A stretch of DNA of 64,000 bases from DAOUJW01 sp965218945 (GCA_965218945.1 OZ244718.1:1860001-1924000), one strand, 5' to 3'; positions 8,993 through 18,494 are shown, counted from the first letter of the stretch. Numbers and translations are program-made. The notes: generated by a model not told the origin, from the letters alone.

Positions 8993-10948
8993 CTACTGGA
9001 CTATCCACATCCTCTCGTGCATAGCGTACTTGGTGTAGGAGTACATGTCGTAGCCTTTCCATCCTTTAAGCTCCACCCTCCAGCCTGGGAATATAAGACT
9101 CCAGCCCACAACGACGTACTGCGACACATCGTTCAGGAGCTTCAGGTCCAGTTCAGTCATCAAAGCCTTCCTCTTCACCGGGTCCAGCTCCGCCGACTGT
9201 GCACGGATCATGTCCTCAACCTCCTGCATCACCTCCGGTTGCTCAGCCCATCGCGCATCCGTAAACACCTTGGAGGAGGCTGAGATGAAATCCCGTACGT
9301 AGTTGTTATAGAGGTCGTCATCCGGGTCTCCAATTGTTGAAGAGTTGTACGAGCTGATACGCATATCAAAGTTCCCGCTCTCTACAACCGGAGTCTGAGC
9401 CGCCGACTCCCCGAAGTCGGATGTGACCACCATATTCAAGTTCTTCTTCAGGCTGTCTATGACGAACTCACAGGCGTCTATGTCCGACTGGTTAGTGACG
9501 GTGGCCATGCACTGGGCCCTTGGACGCTCACCCGCTCCAAATACCTCGTCCATCAAACGGTTCGCCTCGGCCGCGTCCTCGTCCTTCGGCTGACGATACC
9601 CGGGCCACGTCCTTATCTCCTCTTCCGTAGGGGCATAGTAGGTCCCGGGAGCCATAGTGTGCGCCAGCTTCATACCCTCGTACCCGGCTATCCGGTAGAA
9701 GTCCAGCCACTGGTCGCGGTCGAGAGCCAAGCTGATGGCTCTCCTCACCCGTATGTCGTCCCAAGGCGCATTTGCCCCAAAGGCTATTGTCCTAGCCCAG
9801 TGGTTTAGCTGGTTGTTAATGACAATCCGGTCCGAGAAGTCCCGGATAGCCTGTTCCGCCTGGCCCGGCGTCATGCTCCAGCTACCCTCTCCCATGTAGT
9901 GGATCTTTCCGGTCGCCAGCGCAGTGAACCGACTCCCGATGTCCTTAATTACCTTGTTCTCATACCTCTCTATTAGCGGCAACCCTTCCCTGAAGTAGTT
10001 GGGGTTGGCATCGAACGTGGTGCTTACGTTCTTGTTAATGTCCACCGGCATGAAAGGTCCAGTGCCGTGCATTGAGTAGAAGTTGGCTGGGACCTCGTTG
10101 TCCATGAAGGCCAGTCCTTCTCTCTCGCCCCAGTCATGGAGCCAGGCAACTACGTCCTTGTCAAGCACGACCGCAGCGCGGCCGGCCAGTACGCCCAGCG
10201 TCTTGCCTCTTGGCTCCGAGAAGTGCATGACAAAGGTATATCCCCTGGGGCCGTCGGGACATGAGACGCTCTCCAGGTGGTTAAGGTCCGCCTTGCCGGC
10301 GGTCAGTCTGGTCTCCCACTCCGGCGGCCAGACGCTGCGCTCGTAGGTGGCCTTGGCATCCTCACAAACGAACTCGTCGCCGGCGATCAGACCGCCATTG
10401 TACTCAGCCGGCAGGGGTGAATCATCGGGAATGTCGTGGAAGAACGTAACCCCTTCGCGCAGTTGCATTGTCAGGGTCTTGCCGTCGTCGGACATCTCCC
10501 ACGTCTCCACCAGGTCACCCTCTATAGCGCCAAGGTCCCCCGTCCAGGGATCTATGCGGAACAGGGAGTTCCAGGGGAGTCCCCTGTAGCAGCCGTGATA
10601 GTAGCAGCAGCCCTGCTCAGCCGGGGTGAATCGACTGACGTCCAGCTGCGCCCCAAACACATAGGTCCCGCCTGTCTTCGGCTCACCCCATTCCGGGTCG
10701 TAGCCCGGGCTCTGCAGATACCGATTAATCCAAGTAAGGTCAGCCATAGTACCATCGGATACCGGCGTCGCCGTCGGCTGTCCGACGGTCAGAGGTGTAG
10801 ACGCTGCCGGAGTGGTAGGAGTAGGCTGAGCGTCTTCTTGTTCTTCGCTGGTAGGCTCCTCACTCGCGCACGCCAAGGCAACCGCCAGCATGGCGATTGC
10901 TAAAACCGCTATCGTTGGCCGCAGTATAGACGCATTGCGTAACCGCAT
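8993..10948 (-). CDS. SBP-05: family-5 solute-binding lipoprotein (clade A)
   Basis: 651 residues, lipid Cys27, GGAGG RBS 7 nt before the ATG. N-lobe motif GCCYYHGCYRGL. It shares IPDDSPLPAEYNGGLIAGDE in the N-lobe with SBP-24, 43 kb away, although the two are otherwise separated by most of the array. Standard clade-A cleft segment (RIAGYEGMKLAHTMAPGTYYAP). An IS1-type element is inserted 82 bp upstream of the ATG, 15 bp beyond the -35 hexamer, so the core promoter is intact but anything further upstream has been displaced. Confidence 0.9.
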   Translation of the reverse strand: MRLRNASILRPTIAVLAIAMLAVALACASEEPTSEEQEDAQPTPTTPAASTPLTVGQPTATPVSDGTMADLTWINRYLQSPGYDPEWGEPKTGGTYVFGAQLDVSRFTPAEQGCCYYHGCYRGLPWNSLFRIDPWTGDLGAIEGDLVETWEMSDDGKTLTMQLREGVTFFHDIPDDSPLPAEYNGGLIAGDEFVCEDAKATYERSVWPPEWETRLTAGKADLNHLESVSCPDGPRGYTFVMHFSEPRGKTLGVLAGRAAVVLDKDVVAWLHDWGEREGLAFMDNEVPANFYSMHGTGPFMPVDINKNVSTTFDANPNYFREGLPLIERYENKVIKDIGSRFTALATGKIHYMGEGSWSMTPGQAEQAIRDFSDRIVINNQLNHWARTIAFGANAPWDDIRVRRAISLALDRDQWLDFYRIAGYEGMKLAHTMAPGTYYAPTEEEIRTWPGYRQPKDEDAAEANRLMDEVFGAGERPRAQCMATVTNQSDIDACEFVIDSLKKNLNMVVTSDFGESAAQTPVVESGNFDMRISSYNSSTIGDPDDDLYNNYVRDFISASSKVFTDARWAEQPEVMQEVEDMIRAQSAELDPVKRKALMTELDLKLLNDVSQYVVVGWSLIFPGWRVELKGWKGYDMYSYTKYAMHERMWIVQ

Positions 10949-10986
10949 GTCTCACCCTCCTGTAGTTGGAGTTGCAGATTGGCGGA

Positions 10987-11015
10987 AGGCTAGCACTACC
11001 CGTAGGAATTGTCAA
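10987..11015 (-). promoter_or_regulatory. Promoter of SBP-05
   Basis: TTGACA (11015-11010), 17-nt spacer, TAGCCT (10992-10987). The IS begins 15 bp upstream of the -35. Confidence 0.8.
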
Positions 11016-11053
11016 TAGAGCTAAGTCTAGGGTATTCCCAACATGTGTTGGTG

Positions 11054-11527
11054 TTAGAAAAGATTCATTCTGAGGCATACCAGAGCGATGGAGTCCCGGA
11101 GCATATTTACACTCTTGCTGTACCCCTTAGTCCTACGAATCAGTCTGTTCAGTTTACCCCTCAACCTTGAGTGGAGTCCTTCGTTCCAGTTCACAGCTCC
11201 ACCCTTGCCTACGACGTGCCGGTCTTGGGGCAACCAGCCATACACCCTGTAGGCATCAGTGCGGTATTGCTTCGCTTCTGGTAATCTCTCGTATAGCCTT
11301 AGGAAGGTGGCCTCCGTACGGTCTCCCACCTCAAAGTCTATCCAACGCCTACCATCCTCCTCCTCTACCACCGCTGTCCACACCCAGCAGTCCCGGCGTT
11401 TCCCGCGCCGCCGAGCTCCCACATATAGCCAGCCCCCGGCTTGAACGGGGGTCCACATCTCATCGAAGGATATGACACGGGCCGCTCCTTGACGCATCCC
11501 TCGCCTATGACCCAGATCCCTCAGCAC
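11054..11527 (-). CDS. IS1-type transposase, catalytic part (InsB-like)
   Basis: About 157 codons, shown from a GTG at 11527. The real product is probably an InsA-InsB fusion made by a shift on the A7 at 11552-11546; the frame is open back to that run (reading SKKARQAWEVLRDLGH). IS1-type DDE features: FDEMW with the first Asp, TDAYRVYG with the second Asp, NWNEGLHS with the Glu, then a basic tail RGKLNRLIRRTKGYSKS. The frame relation to the first ORF is +1 (or -2), not the -1 of classical IS1. Intact by eye. Confidence 0.8.
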   Translation of the reverse strand: MLRDLGHRRGMRQGAARVISFDEMWTPVQAGGWLYVGARRRGKRRDCWVWTAVVEEEDGRRWIDFEVGDRTEATFLRLYERLPEAKQYRTDAYRVYGWLPQDRHVVGKGGAVNWNEGLHSRLRGKLNRLIRRTKGYSKSVNMLRDSIALVCLRMNLF

Positions 11528-11813
11528 TTCCCAAGCCTGACGGGCTTTTTTTGACCCAGGAATATATGGTCCCAGCCTTTACTCCCATCACCCGGCTGAT
11601 AGCCTCTATGCTGCTTCCTTCACTGTACATGGACACCGCCTGGACTTTCACCCGCTCAGGTTGATGGGGGTGTTCCGTCCCAAGTATGAAATGATACAGG
11701 CATTGACCACACCTGTATGTCTGCTTGCCCCTTGACCGACCATACTTCGGCAGCCAGTTCGACCCGCATCGGGGACACTGCTGACCATCCCTATATGCTC
11801 TTCGTTGAGCCAC
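11505..11813 (-). CDS. IS1-type InsA-like zinc-ribbon/HTH protein
   Basis: 102 residues. N-terminal zinc ribbon CPRCGSNW ... YRCGQC, then a helix-turn-helix (SSIEAISRVMGVKAGTIYSWVKK) that probably binds the element ends. After WVKKS it reads out into a short tail and stops; the A7 at 11552-11546 lies exactly there, so translation may also continue into the catalytic frame. In IS1 the short form acts as a repressor (family knowledge). Confidence 0.8.
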   Translation of the reverse strand: MAQRRAYRDGQQCPRCGSNWLPKYGRSRGKQTYRCGQCLYHFILGTEHPHQPERVKVQAVSMYSEGSSIEAISRVMGVKAGTIYSWVKKSPSGLGSAEGSGS

Positions 11814-11926
11814 GTGTATACTTCCCTATACCCGCGGCACTCACCCTCTCTCACACTTATTATCCCATTACCAACACGCGTAGGGAATACCGAGCCTAGT
11901 CGGGATACCGTTGCAGCACAAAATGT

Positions 11927-11963
11927 GAGGACGCCCCTCGCACTAGATGCGAGGGGCGTCCTC
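11927..11963 (-). terminator. Terminator of SBP-06
   Basis: Stem GAGGACGCCCCTCGCA. First of the common GGGGCG-stem hairpin family seen after most copies from here rightward. Confidence 0.85.
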
Positions 11964-11999
11964 TTCACTCCTGGGGGTAATTACACCCTGTGCAATGTT

Positions 12000-13937
12000 C
12001 TATTGGGCCAGCCACATCCTCTCGTTCTGAACGTACTTGGAGTAGGAGTAGAGGTCATAACCCTTCCATCCCTTCAACTCCACCCTCCAGCCGGGGAAGA
12101 TGAGGCTCCAGCCCACCAGCACGTACTCGGAGACCTCGTTCAGGATCTTCAGATCCAGCTCCGTCACCATCTCCTTCCGCTTAACCGGGTCCAACTCGGC
12201 GGACTGGGCCATAATCATGTCCGCAACCTCTTGCATCACCTCAGGCTGCTCTGCCCAGCGCGCATCTACGATATTCTTACTGCTTACGGAGACGAAGTCA
12301 GGTAGGTAGTTGGAATACAGGTCGTCATCCGGGTCTCCAATCACTGTGGAGGTATATGAGCTTATGTAAAAGTCAAAGTTGCCGCTTTCGGTGATAGGAC
12401 TTATCGCCGCCGTTTCCCCGAAGTTGGAGCCTATCTCCATACCCAAGTTCTTCTTCAGGTTGTCTATGACAAACAGACAGGCGTCTATGTCAGACTGGTT
12501 CTCGATCCTTGCGGTACACTCCGCCGTAGGCCGATTCCCCGCTCCAAACACCTCGTCCATCAGCCGGTTGGCCTCGGCTATGTCCTCGTCCTTTGGCTGA
12601 CGGTAGCCCGGCCAGGTCCTTATCTCCTCGTCCGTAGGCGCGTAGTAGGTACCGGGAGCCATGGTGTGAGCCAGCTTCATGCCCTCGTAGCCAGAGATGC
12701 GGTAGAAGTCCAGCCACTGGTCCCTGTCAAGCGCCAGGCTTAAGGCCGTCCTCACCCGAACGTCATCCCACGGAGCCTTGGACCCGAAGGCCATTGTCCT
12801 GGCCCAGTGGTTCAACTGGTTGTTGATTACAATGCGGTCCGAGAAATCTCGGATGGCCTGCTCCGCCTGACCGGGAGTCATACTCCAGCTGCCTTCTCCC
12901 ATGTAGTGAATCTTGCCGGTTGCAAGCGCCGTGAACCGGCTCCCGATGTCCTTGATAACTACGTTGTGATACCTGTCCAGAAGCGGCAGCCCCTCTTTCC
13001 AGTAGTTGGGATTGGCGTCATACGTGGCGCTGACACTCACGTTGAGATCCGTCGGCATGAAGGGACCTGTTCCGTGCATCGCATAGAAGTTGTCCGGCAC
13101 CTCGTTATCCAGGAAGGATCTCTCCTCCCTCTGACCGAAGTCGTTGAGCCATGCGATGAAGTCCTTGTCGAGGATAACCGCGGCTCTGCCGGCGAGTATG
13201 CCCATCGTCTTGCCCATGGGCCGCTCGAAGTGCATCACAAGGGTGTGAGCGCGGGGGCCGTCCGGACACGACAGGCTTTCTAGGTGGTTGAGGTCCGACT
13301 TCCCCACGGTTATTCTTGGCTCCCACTCCGGAGGGTTGGTAAAGCGTTCGTAGGTGGCTTTGGCATCCTCGCACACAAACTCGTCGCCATTGATCTGCCC
13401 ACCGTTGAATTCAGAAGGGAGGTTGGGGTTGTCGTGGAACATAACACCCTGACGAAGCTGTATGGTCAGGGTCACCCCGTCCTCGGACAACTCCCAACTC
13501 TCCGCCAGGTCCCCTTCTATCTGGGTGAAGTTCCCTACCCAGGGATCGATGCGGAACAGGGAGTTGGTGGGAAGGCCGGCGTAACATCCGTGGGTGTAGC
13601 AGCAACTCTGGCTGACGGGGTGGAACCTGGTGCTGTCCCTCTGCGCTCCGAAGACGTACGTCCCGCCCTTCACGGGCTGCCCCCACTCCGGATTGTACCC
13701 CGGGCTCTGCAGGAACCGCTCCGTCCAGGTCAAGTCCGTATCAGGACCGACCACCGGCGTCGCTGTCGCCTGTCCGTCTACGATCAACGGTGTAGACGCG
13801 GCCGGCGTGGTGGGGGTAGCCTGAGCCGGTGGCTCGCTGGTCGGCTCCTCACTCGCGCACGCCAAGGCAACCGCGAGCATGGTGATTGCTAAAACCGCTA
13901 TAAGTGGCCGCAGAATCGACGCATTGCGTAACCGCAT
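12000..13937 (-). CDS. SBP-06: family-5 solute-binding lipoprotein (clade A)
   Basis: 645 residues, one of the shortest copies. Lipid Cys27. N-lobe CCYTHGCYAGL, then DPWVGNFTQIEGDL where most copies have AWTGDL. A short FHDNPNLPSEFNGG segment replaces the longer insert of SBP-03/07, which accounts for the length. The C-terminal half is closest to clade-A neighbours (GETAAISPITESGNFDFYISS, as in SBP-09). A 183-bp MITE sits 82 bp upstream of the ATG. Confidence 0.9.
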   Translation of the reverse strand: MRLRNASILRPLIAVLAITMLAVALACASEEPTSEPPAQATPTTPAASTPLIVDGQATATPVVGPDTDLTWTERFLQSPGYNPEWGQPVKGGTYVFGAQRDSTRFHPVSQSCCYTHGCYAGLPTNSLFRIDPWVGNFTQIEGDLAESWELSEDGVTLTIQLRQGVMFHDNPNLPSEFNGGQINGDEFVCEDAKATYERFTNPPEWEPRITVGKSDLNHLESLSCPDGPRAHTLVMHFERPMGKTMGILAGRAAVILDKDFIAWLNDFGQREERSFLDNEVPDNFYAMHGTGPFMPTDLNVSVSATYDANPNYWKEGLPLLDRYHNVVIKDIGSRFTALATGKIHYMGEGSWSMTPGQAEQAIRDFSDRIVINNQLNHWARTMAFGSKAPWDDVRVRTALSLALDRDQWLDFYRISGYEGMKLAHTMAPGTYYAPTDEEIRTWPGYRQPKDEDIAEANRLMDEVFGAGNRPTAECTARIENQSDIDACLFVIDNLKKNLGMEIGSNFGETAAISPITESGNFDFYISSYTSTVIGDPDDDLYSNYLPDFVSVSSKNIVDARWAEQPEVMQEVADMIMAQSAELDPVKRKEMVTELDLKILNEVSEYVLVGWSLIFPGWRVELKGWKGYDLYSYSKYVQNERMWLAQ

Positions 13938-13975
13938 GTCTCACCTTCCTATAGTTGGAGTTGCAGATTGGCGGA

Positions 13976-14004
13976 AGGCTAGCACCACCCGTAGGAATTG
14001 TCAA
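13976..14004 (-). promoter_or_regulatory. Promoter of SBP-06
   Basis: TTGACA (14004-13999), 17-nt spacer, TAGCCT (13981-13976). The MITE starts 15 bp upstream of the -35. Confidence 0.8.
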
Positions 14005-14019
14005 TAGAGTTGGCCCTGG

Positions 14020-14202
14020 GGTATTCTCAACACGTGTTGGTATTGCCACCTCCGCTGGGATAATGCGCCTTTCTTCACCCATTCCTGCGGAGGCAGGAAT
14101 CCATGCCCCCTGTAATATGGGACTATAGACCCCTGCGGAAGCAGGGGTGGTCTGGCGCTTGGGTCGTGTTATTTGCTAATACCAACACACCCCGGGAATA
14201 CC
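14020..14202. mobile_element. MITE copy 1, 183 bp, IS1-type ends
   Basis: Ends GGTATTCTC ... GGGAATACC with GTGTTGGTATT blocks match the termini of the IS1-type elements at 11031 and 29269. There is no coding capacity. Flanks GGCCCTGG (14012-14019) and GGCCCTAG (14203-14210) form an 8-bp target duplication with one mismatch. Inside are two small palindromes: ATTCCTGCGGAGGCAGGAAT at 14081-14100 and CCCCTG-N6-CAGGGG at 14130-14147. Same length as the copy at 51482. Probably mobilised in trans by the IS1-type transposase. Confidence 0.85.
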
Positions 14203-14237
14203 GGCCCTAGTCGGGAGACCGTTGCAACACAAAATGC

Positions 14238-14271
14238 GAGGGCGCCCCTCACTAAGATGAGGGGCGCCCTC
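14238..14271 (-). terminator. Terminator of SBP-07
   Basis: Stem GAGGGCGCCCCTCA, common hairpin family. Confidence 0.85.
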
Positions 14272-14308
14272 TTCACTCCTGTAGGTTAGACCTGGCCGGC
14301 CCGGTCTT

Positions 14309-16270
14309 CTAGTTGTCGGCTATCCACATCCTCTCGTGCATCACGTACTTGGTGTTGGAGTACAGATCATACCCCCTCCACCCCTTAAGCTCCACTCGCC
14401 AGCCCGGGAATATCAGGCTCCACCCCACCAGGACGTACTGGGAGACTTCGTTCAGAATCTTCTGGTCCAGTTCCGCCACCAGCGCTTTCCTCTTCACAGG
14501 ATCCAGCTCCGCCGACTGGGCCCGGATCATGTCCTCAACCTGCTGCATCACCTCCGGCTGCTCAGCCCACCGCGACTCCATAAACTTCTTGGAAGATGCG
14601 GAGACGAATTCCATTATGTAGTTGTTGTAAAGGTCGTCATCCGGGTCTCCGATAGCGGAGGAGGTCGCCGAACTGATAGAGAAGTCGAAGTTACCACTGG
14701 TAGTAATGTCAGTCCTAGCAGCAGACTCCATGAAGTCCGAGCCGACTTCCATGCCCAGAGTCTTCTTAAGGTTGTCTATGACGAACAGACAGGCATCGAT
14801 GTCTGACTGGTCCGTGGTCACTGCCGTGCACTTCGCAGTGGGCCGCTCACCCGCTCCAAACACCTCGTCCATCAACCGGTTCGCCTCGGCTATGTCCTCG
14901 TCCTTCGGCTGCCGGTAACCAGGCCACGTCCTTATCTCCTCGTCCGTGGGAGCGTAGTATGTCCCGGGAGCCATCGTGTGCGCCAGTTTCATCCCCTCAT
15001 ATCCGGATATGCGATAGAAGGCCAGCCACTGATCTCGGTCAAGAGCCAAGTTGATGGCACGCCTCACCCGCACGTCGTCCCAGGGCGGGTTCGCGCCGAA
15101 GTACATTGTCCTGGCCCAGTGGTTCAACTGGTTGTTGATAACGATACGGTCCGGGAAGTCACGGATGGCCTGCTCAGCCTGTCCGGGAGTCATGCTCCAA
15201 CTGCCCTCTCCCATGTAGTGTATCTTCCCGGTCGCCAGCGCAGTGAACCTACTGCCTATGTCTTTGATAACCACATTGCGGTATAGGTCTATCAACGGCA
15301 GCCCATCCCTGAAGTACGTGGGATTGGCGATGAACGTATTGCCGACGTTCAAATTTATCTCATCTGGAATAAAGGGCCCCGTACCGTGCATCCCATAGAA
15401 GTTGGCGGGGACCTCATGATCCAGAAATGCCTGCCCTTCTCTCTCTCCATACTCGTTTAGCCACGCAATAAAGTCTTTATCGTGGATTGTGGCGGACTGC
15501 GCGGCCATTGTACCCAAGGTCTTACCCCTGGGTGACGAGAAGTGCATCACAAAGGTATGCCCCCGAGGGCCGTCGGGACAGCTTACACTATCAAGGTGCG
15601 AAAACTGTGCCGGCCCCAACGTGTATGGATAGTTACCCTTCCTCCAGTCGGGCGGCCACACGAAGCGCTCATAGCTGGCCTTGGCATCCTCACAAACGAA
15701 CTCGTCGCCCAGGATCTGCCCGCCATTGTACTCCGCCGGCACTGCTGACTCCTCAGCCATCTTTCCGAAGAATTTTACGCCCTGGCGAAGCTGCATGGTC
15801 AGGGACAGTCCGTCGGCGGACATGTCCCAACTCTCCACCAGATCACCCTCAATGGAGGTGAGATCGCCGGTCCAGGCGTCTATGCGGAACAGGGTATTGG
15901 TGGGAAGTCCGCGGAAGCAGCCGTGATTGTAGCAGCAACCCATTATCGCATGGTTGAAGCGCGTGTTGTCTCGCTGGGCTCCGAAGATGTAGGTGCCCCC
16001 TTCTACGGGCTGGCCCCAAGCCGAGTCATAGCCCGGGCTCTCCAAGTAACGCTGCATCCACGTAAGATCCGGCTGCATTTGATCAACCGGCGTAGCCGTA
16101 GGCTGTCCGTCTACGGTCAACGGTGTAGCCGCGGCCGGCGTGGTGGGGGTAGGCTGAGCCGTAGGCTCGCTGGTAGGCTCCTCACTCGCGCACGCCAAGG
16201 CAACCGCCAGCATGGCAATTGCTAAAACAGCTATCATTGGCCGTAGTATCGACGCATTGCGTAACCGCAT
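14309..16270 (-). CDS. SBP-07: family-5 solute-binding lipoprotein (clade A)
   Basis: 653 residues, lipid Cys27. N-lobe GCCYNHGCFRGLPTN, an insertion WRKGNYPYTLGP, and NLNVGNTFIANPTYF: a close match to SBP-03 through the N-lobe. Its signal peptide and tether (MRLRNASILRPMIAVLAIAM, SEPTAQPTPTTPAA) instead resemble SBP-05/06, which suggests a crossover in the 5' part. C-terminus MHERMWIADN. Confidence 0.9.
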   Translation of the reverse strand: MRLRNASILRPMIAVLAIAMLAVALACASEEPTSEPTAQPTPTTPAAATPLTVDGQPTATPVDQMQPDLTWMQRYLESPGYDSAWGQPVEGGTYIFGAQRDNTRFNHAIMGCCYNHGCFRGLPTNTLFRIDAWTGDLTSIEGDLVESWDMSADGLSLTMQLRQGVKFFGKMAEESAVPAEYNGGQILGDEFVCEDAKASYERFVWPPDWRKGNYPYTLGPAQFSHLDSVSCPDGPRGHTFVMHFSSPRGKTLGTMAAQSATIHDKDFIAWLNEYGEREGQAFLDHEVPANFYGMHGTGPFIPDEINLNVGNTFIANPTYFRDGLPLIDLYRNVVIKDIGSRFTALATGKIHYMGEGSWSMTPGQAEQAIRDFPDRIVINNQLNHWARTMYFGANPPWDDVRVRRAINLALDRDQWLAFYRISGYEGMKLAHTMAPGTYYAPTDEEIRTWPGYRQPKDEDIAEANRLMDEVFGAGERPTAKCTAVTTDQSDIDACLFVIDNLKKTLGMEVGSDFMESAARTDITTSGNFDFSISSATSSAIGDPDDDLYNNYIMEFVSASSKKFMESRWAEQPEVMQQVEDMIRAQSAELDPVKRKALVAELDQKILNEVSQYVLVGWSLIFPGWRVELKGWRGYDLYSNTKYVMHERMWIADN

Positions 16271-16308
16271 GTCTCACCCTCCTGTAGTTGGAGTTGCAGA
16301 TTGGCGGA

Positions 16309-16337
16309 AGGCTAGCACCACCCGTATGATTTGTCAA
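16309..16337 (-). promoter_or_regulatory. Promoter of SBP-07
   Basis: TTGACA (16337-16332), 17-nt spacer, TAGCCT (16314-16309). The upstream DNA here is the uninterrupted version of the site occupied by the IS at 11031. Confidence 0.8.
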
Positions 16338-16379
16338 CAGAGTTGAGCCTAATCGGGATACCGTTGCAGCACAAAATAT

Positions 16380-16413
16380 GAGGGCGCCCCTCATCTGAGT
16401 GAGGGACGCCCTC
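16380..16413 (-). terminator. Terminator of SBP-08
   Basis: Stem GAGGGCGCCCCTCA with one mismatch (GAGGGACGCCCTC), common hairpin family. Confidence 0.8.
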
Positions 16414-16450
16414 GCCAATCCTGTAGGTTAGACTTAGCCAGCCCGGTCTT

Positions 16451-18400
16451 CTAGTTGTCGGCTATCCACATCCTCTCGTTCATGACGTATTTGGTGTAGG
16501 AGTAGAGGTCATACCCCCTCCATCCCTTCAACTCTGTCCTCCACCCGGGGAAGATGAGGCTCCAGCCCAACAAGACGTATGAGGAAACCTCATTGAGGAT
16601 CTTCAGATCCAACTCCCGGACCATTTCCTTCCTCTTGACCGGGTCCAACTCCGCCGACTGGGCCCGTATCATCGCTTCCACCTCCGCCATCACCACTGGC
16701 TGATCCAGCCATCGCTGCTCCATGAACGTTCTGTAGGTGGAGGAGGTATATTCCACTAAGTAGTTACTGTAGAGATCGTCGTCCGGGTCGCCAATGAGCG
16801 AAGAAGTCGCTGAGCTTATGCTGAAGTCAAAGTTGCCACTGGCAAGCCTTTCCGTGTTTGTGGCCTGCTCATTGAAGTCCGAGCCGACTTCCATGCCCAG
16901 ATTCTTCTTCAGATTGTCTATCACGAATAGGCAGGCATCTATGTCAGACTGGTTCGTGGTAGTCGCCGTGCACTCTGCATCGGGACGCTCACCCGCTCCA
17001 AACACCTCGTCCATCAAACGGTTGGCCTCGGCTATGTCCTCGTCCTTAGGCTGGCGATAGCCGGGCCACGTCCTTATCTCTTCCTCTGTCGGAGCATAGA
17101 ATGTCTCGGGCGCCATAGTGTGCGCCAGCTTCATACCCTCGTAGCCTGGGATTCTGTAGAACTCCAGCCACTGGTCCCGGTCCAGAGCCAGGTGAATGGC
17201 TTTCCTTACCCGCACGTCAGTCCACGGCGCGTTGGCCCCGAAGTACATCGTCCTGGCCCAGTGGTTCAGCTGGTTGTTGATAACGATCCGGTCAGGGAAG
17301 TCACGGATTGCCTGCTCCGCCTGGCCCGGAGTCATGCTCCAACTGCCCTCTCCCATGTAGTGTACCTTCCCGGTTGCCAGCGCCGTGAACCGGCTGCCAA
17401 TGTCCTTGATAACCACATTGTGATACCTGTCCAGCAACGGCAACCCCTCCCGCCAGTAGTTGGGGTTGGCGTCAAAGGTGGTGCTGACGCTCTGATTGAA
17501 CTCAATAGGCATAAAGGGCCCGGTGCCATGCATGGAATAGAAGTTTTGTGGGACCTCATCCCGCCCGAATGAATGCCCTTCCCGCTCACCAAAGTCGTAG
17601 GTCCAGGCGATCCAGTCCTTGTCAAGTATGGTCGCTGGGTAGCCGGCGGCAAGTGTACCCAAGGTCTTGCCCAAGGGCGCGTTGAAGTTCATTACAAAGG
17701 TGTACCCTCTGGGGCCATCGGGACAGCTTGTGCTCTCCAGATGTAGTAACTGAGCGCTCTCAGAGGACAGCCCAGGCTCCCATTCAGGCGGGTTGGTGTA
17801 ACGCTCATAAGTTGCCACGGCGTCCTCGCAGACAAATTCGTCACCGCTGATCAGACCTCCGTTGTACTCCGCCGGAATCGGGGATTCGGGGTGAAGCTCC
17901 TGGAACATCACGCCCTGATGCAGATTCATGGTCAGAGTCAGGGCGTCATCGGACATGTCCCAACTCTCAACCAGGTCACCCTCTATGGCAGTCAGGTCCC
18001 CTGTCCACGCATCAATCCGGAACAGGGAGTTGGTCGGGAGGCCGGCGTAACAGCCGTGGGTGTAGCAGCAGGACTGGCTTTCCAGATTGAACGTCGTGCC
18101 GTCCCGCTGGGCGCCAAAGACGTACGTACCGCCCCTGATGGGCTGGCCCCAGTCCGGGTTATAGCCCGGGCTCTGCAGGTATCTATCCATCCACCCCAAA
18201 TCCGTATCCGTAGGCTCCACCGGGGTTGCCGTTGGCTGTCCTACGCCAAACGGTGTAGCCGCGGCCGACGTGGTAGGAGTAGACACGGCGGTGGGCGCCA
18301 CCGTAGGCTCCTCTTCACTGGCGCACGCCAAAGCAACCGCTAGCATGGTGGTTGCTAATACCACTATCAAAAGCCTCGGTATCGACGCAGTTCGTAGCAT
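16451..18400 (-). CDS. SBP-08: family-5 solute-binding lipoprotein (clade A)
   Basis: 649 residues. The signal peptide is one residue shorter than the rest (MLRTASIPRL, lipid Cys26). N-lobe CCYTHGCYAGL, with a distinctive HPESPIPAEYNGGLISGDE segment also found in variant form in SBP-10, and LAAGYPATILDKDWIAW, again nearer SBP-10. The otherwise near-invariant MAPGT reads MAPET here. C-terminus MNERMWIADN, shared with SBP-07 and 17 and with the MHERMW(L/I)ADN copies. Confidence 0.9.
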   Translation of the reverse strand: MLRTASIPRLLIVVLATTMLAVALACASEEEPTVAPTAVSTPTTSAAATPFGVGQPTATPVEPTDTDLGWMDRYLQSPGYNPDWGQPIRGGTYVFGAQRDGTTFNLESQSCCYTHGCYAGLPTNSLFRIDAWTGDLTAIEGDLVESWDMSDDALTLTMNLHQGVMFQELHPESPIPAEYNGGLISGDEFVCEDAVATYERYTNPPEWEPGLSSESAQLLHLESTSCPDGPRGYTFVMNFNAPLGKTLGTLAAGYPATILDKDWIAWTYDFGEREGHSFGRDEVPQNFYSMHGTGPFMPIEFNQSVSTTFDANPNYWREGLPLLDRYHNVVIKDIGSRFTALATGKVHYMGEGSWSMTPGQAEQAIRDFPDRIVINNQLNHWARTMYFGANAPWTDVRVRKAIHLALDRDQWLEFYRIPGYEGMKLAHTMAPETFYAPTEEEIRTWPGYRQPKDEDIAEANRLMDEVFGAGERPDAECTATTTNQSDIDACLFVIDNLKKNLGMEVGSDFNEQATNTERLASGNFDFSISSATSSLIGDPDDDLYSNYLVEYTSSTYRTFMEQRWLDQPVVMAEVEAMIRAQSAELDPVKRKEMVRELDLKILNEVSSYVLLGWSLIFPGWRTELKGWRGYDLYSYTKYVMNERMWIADN

Positions 18401-18439
18401 ATATCTCTTCCTCTCAATCTTGGAGTTGCAGATTTGTGA

Positions 18440-18468
18440 AGGCTATCACTACTTGCAAGGTTTGTCAA
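18440..18468 (-). promoter_or_regulatory. Promoter of SBP-08
   Basis: TTGACA (18468-18463), 17-nt spacer, TAGCCT (18445-18440), 40 nt from the ATG. Confidence 0.8.
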
Positions 18469-18494
18469 TGAAGTCAGGCCTTACAATACAAAAA

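Larger units (their letters stand above)
11031..11891 (-). mobile_element. IS1-type insertion sequence, copy 1 (861 bp)
   Basis: Bounded by inverted repeats: GGTATTCCC at 11031 and its complement GGGAATACC ending at 11891, both extending inward to a GTGTTGGT-like block. It carries two overlapping transposase frames joined at an A7 run. Flanks AAGTCTAG (11023-11030) and GAGCCTAG (11892-11899) look like an 8-bp target duplication with two substitutions. The uninterrupted homologous site GAGCCTAATCGGG is present near 16346. The ends match the two MITEs in this window. Confidence 0.88.

Noticed and set aside
10949..10990. Riboswitch in the SBP leaders
   Set aside because: The leader is only about 32 nt from the expected TSS to the ATG, too short for a known riboswitch; the conserved box fits an operator or simple leader element better.
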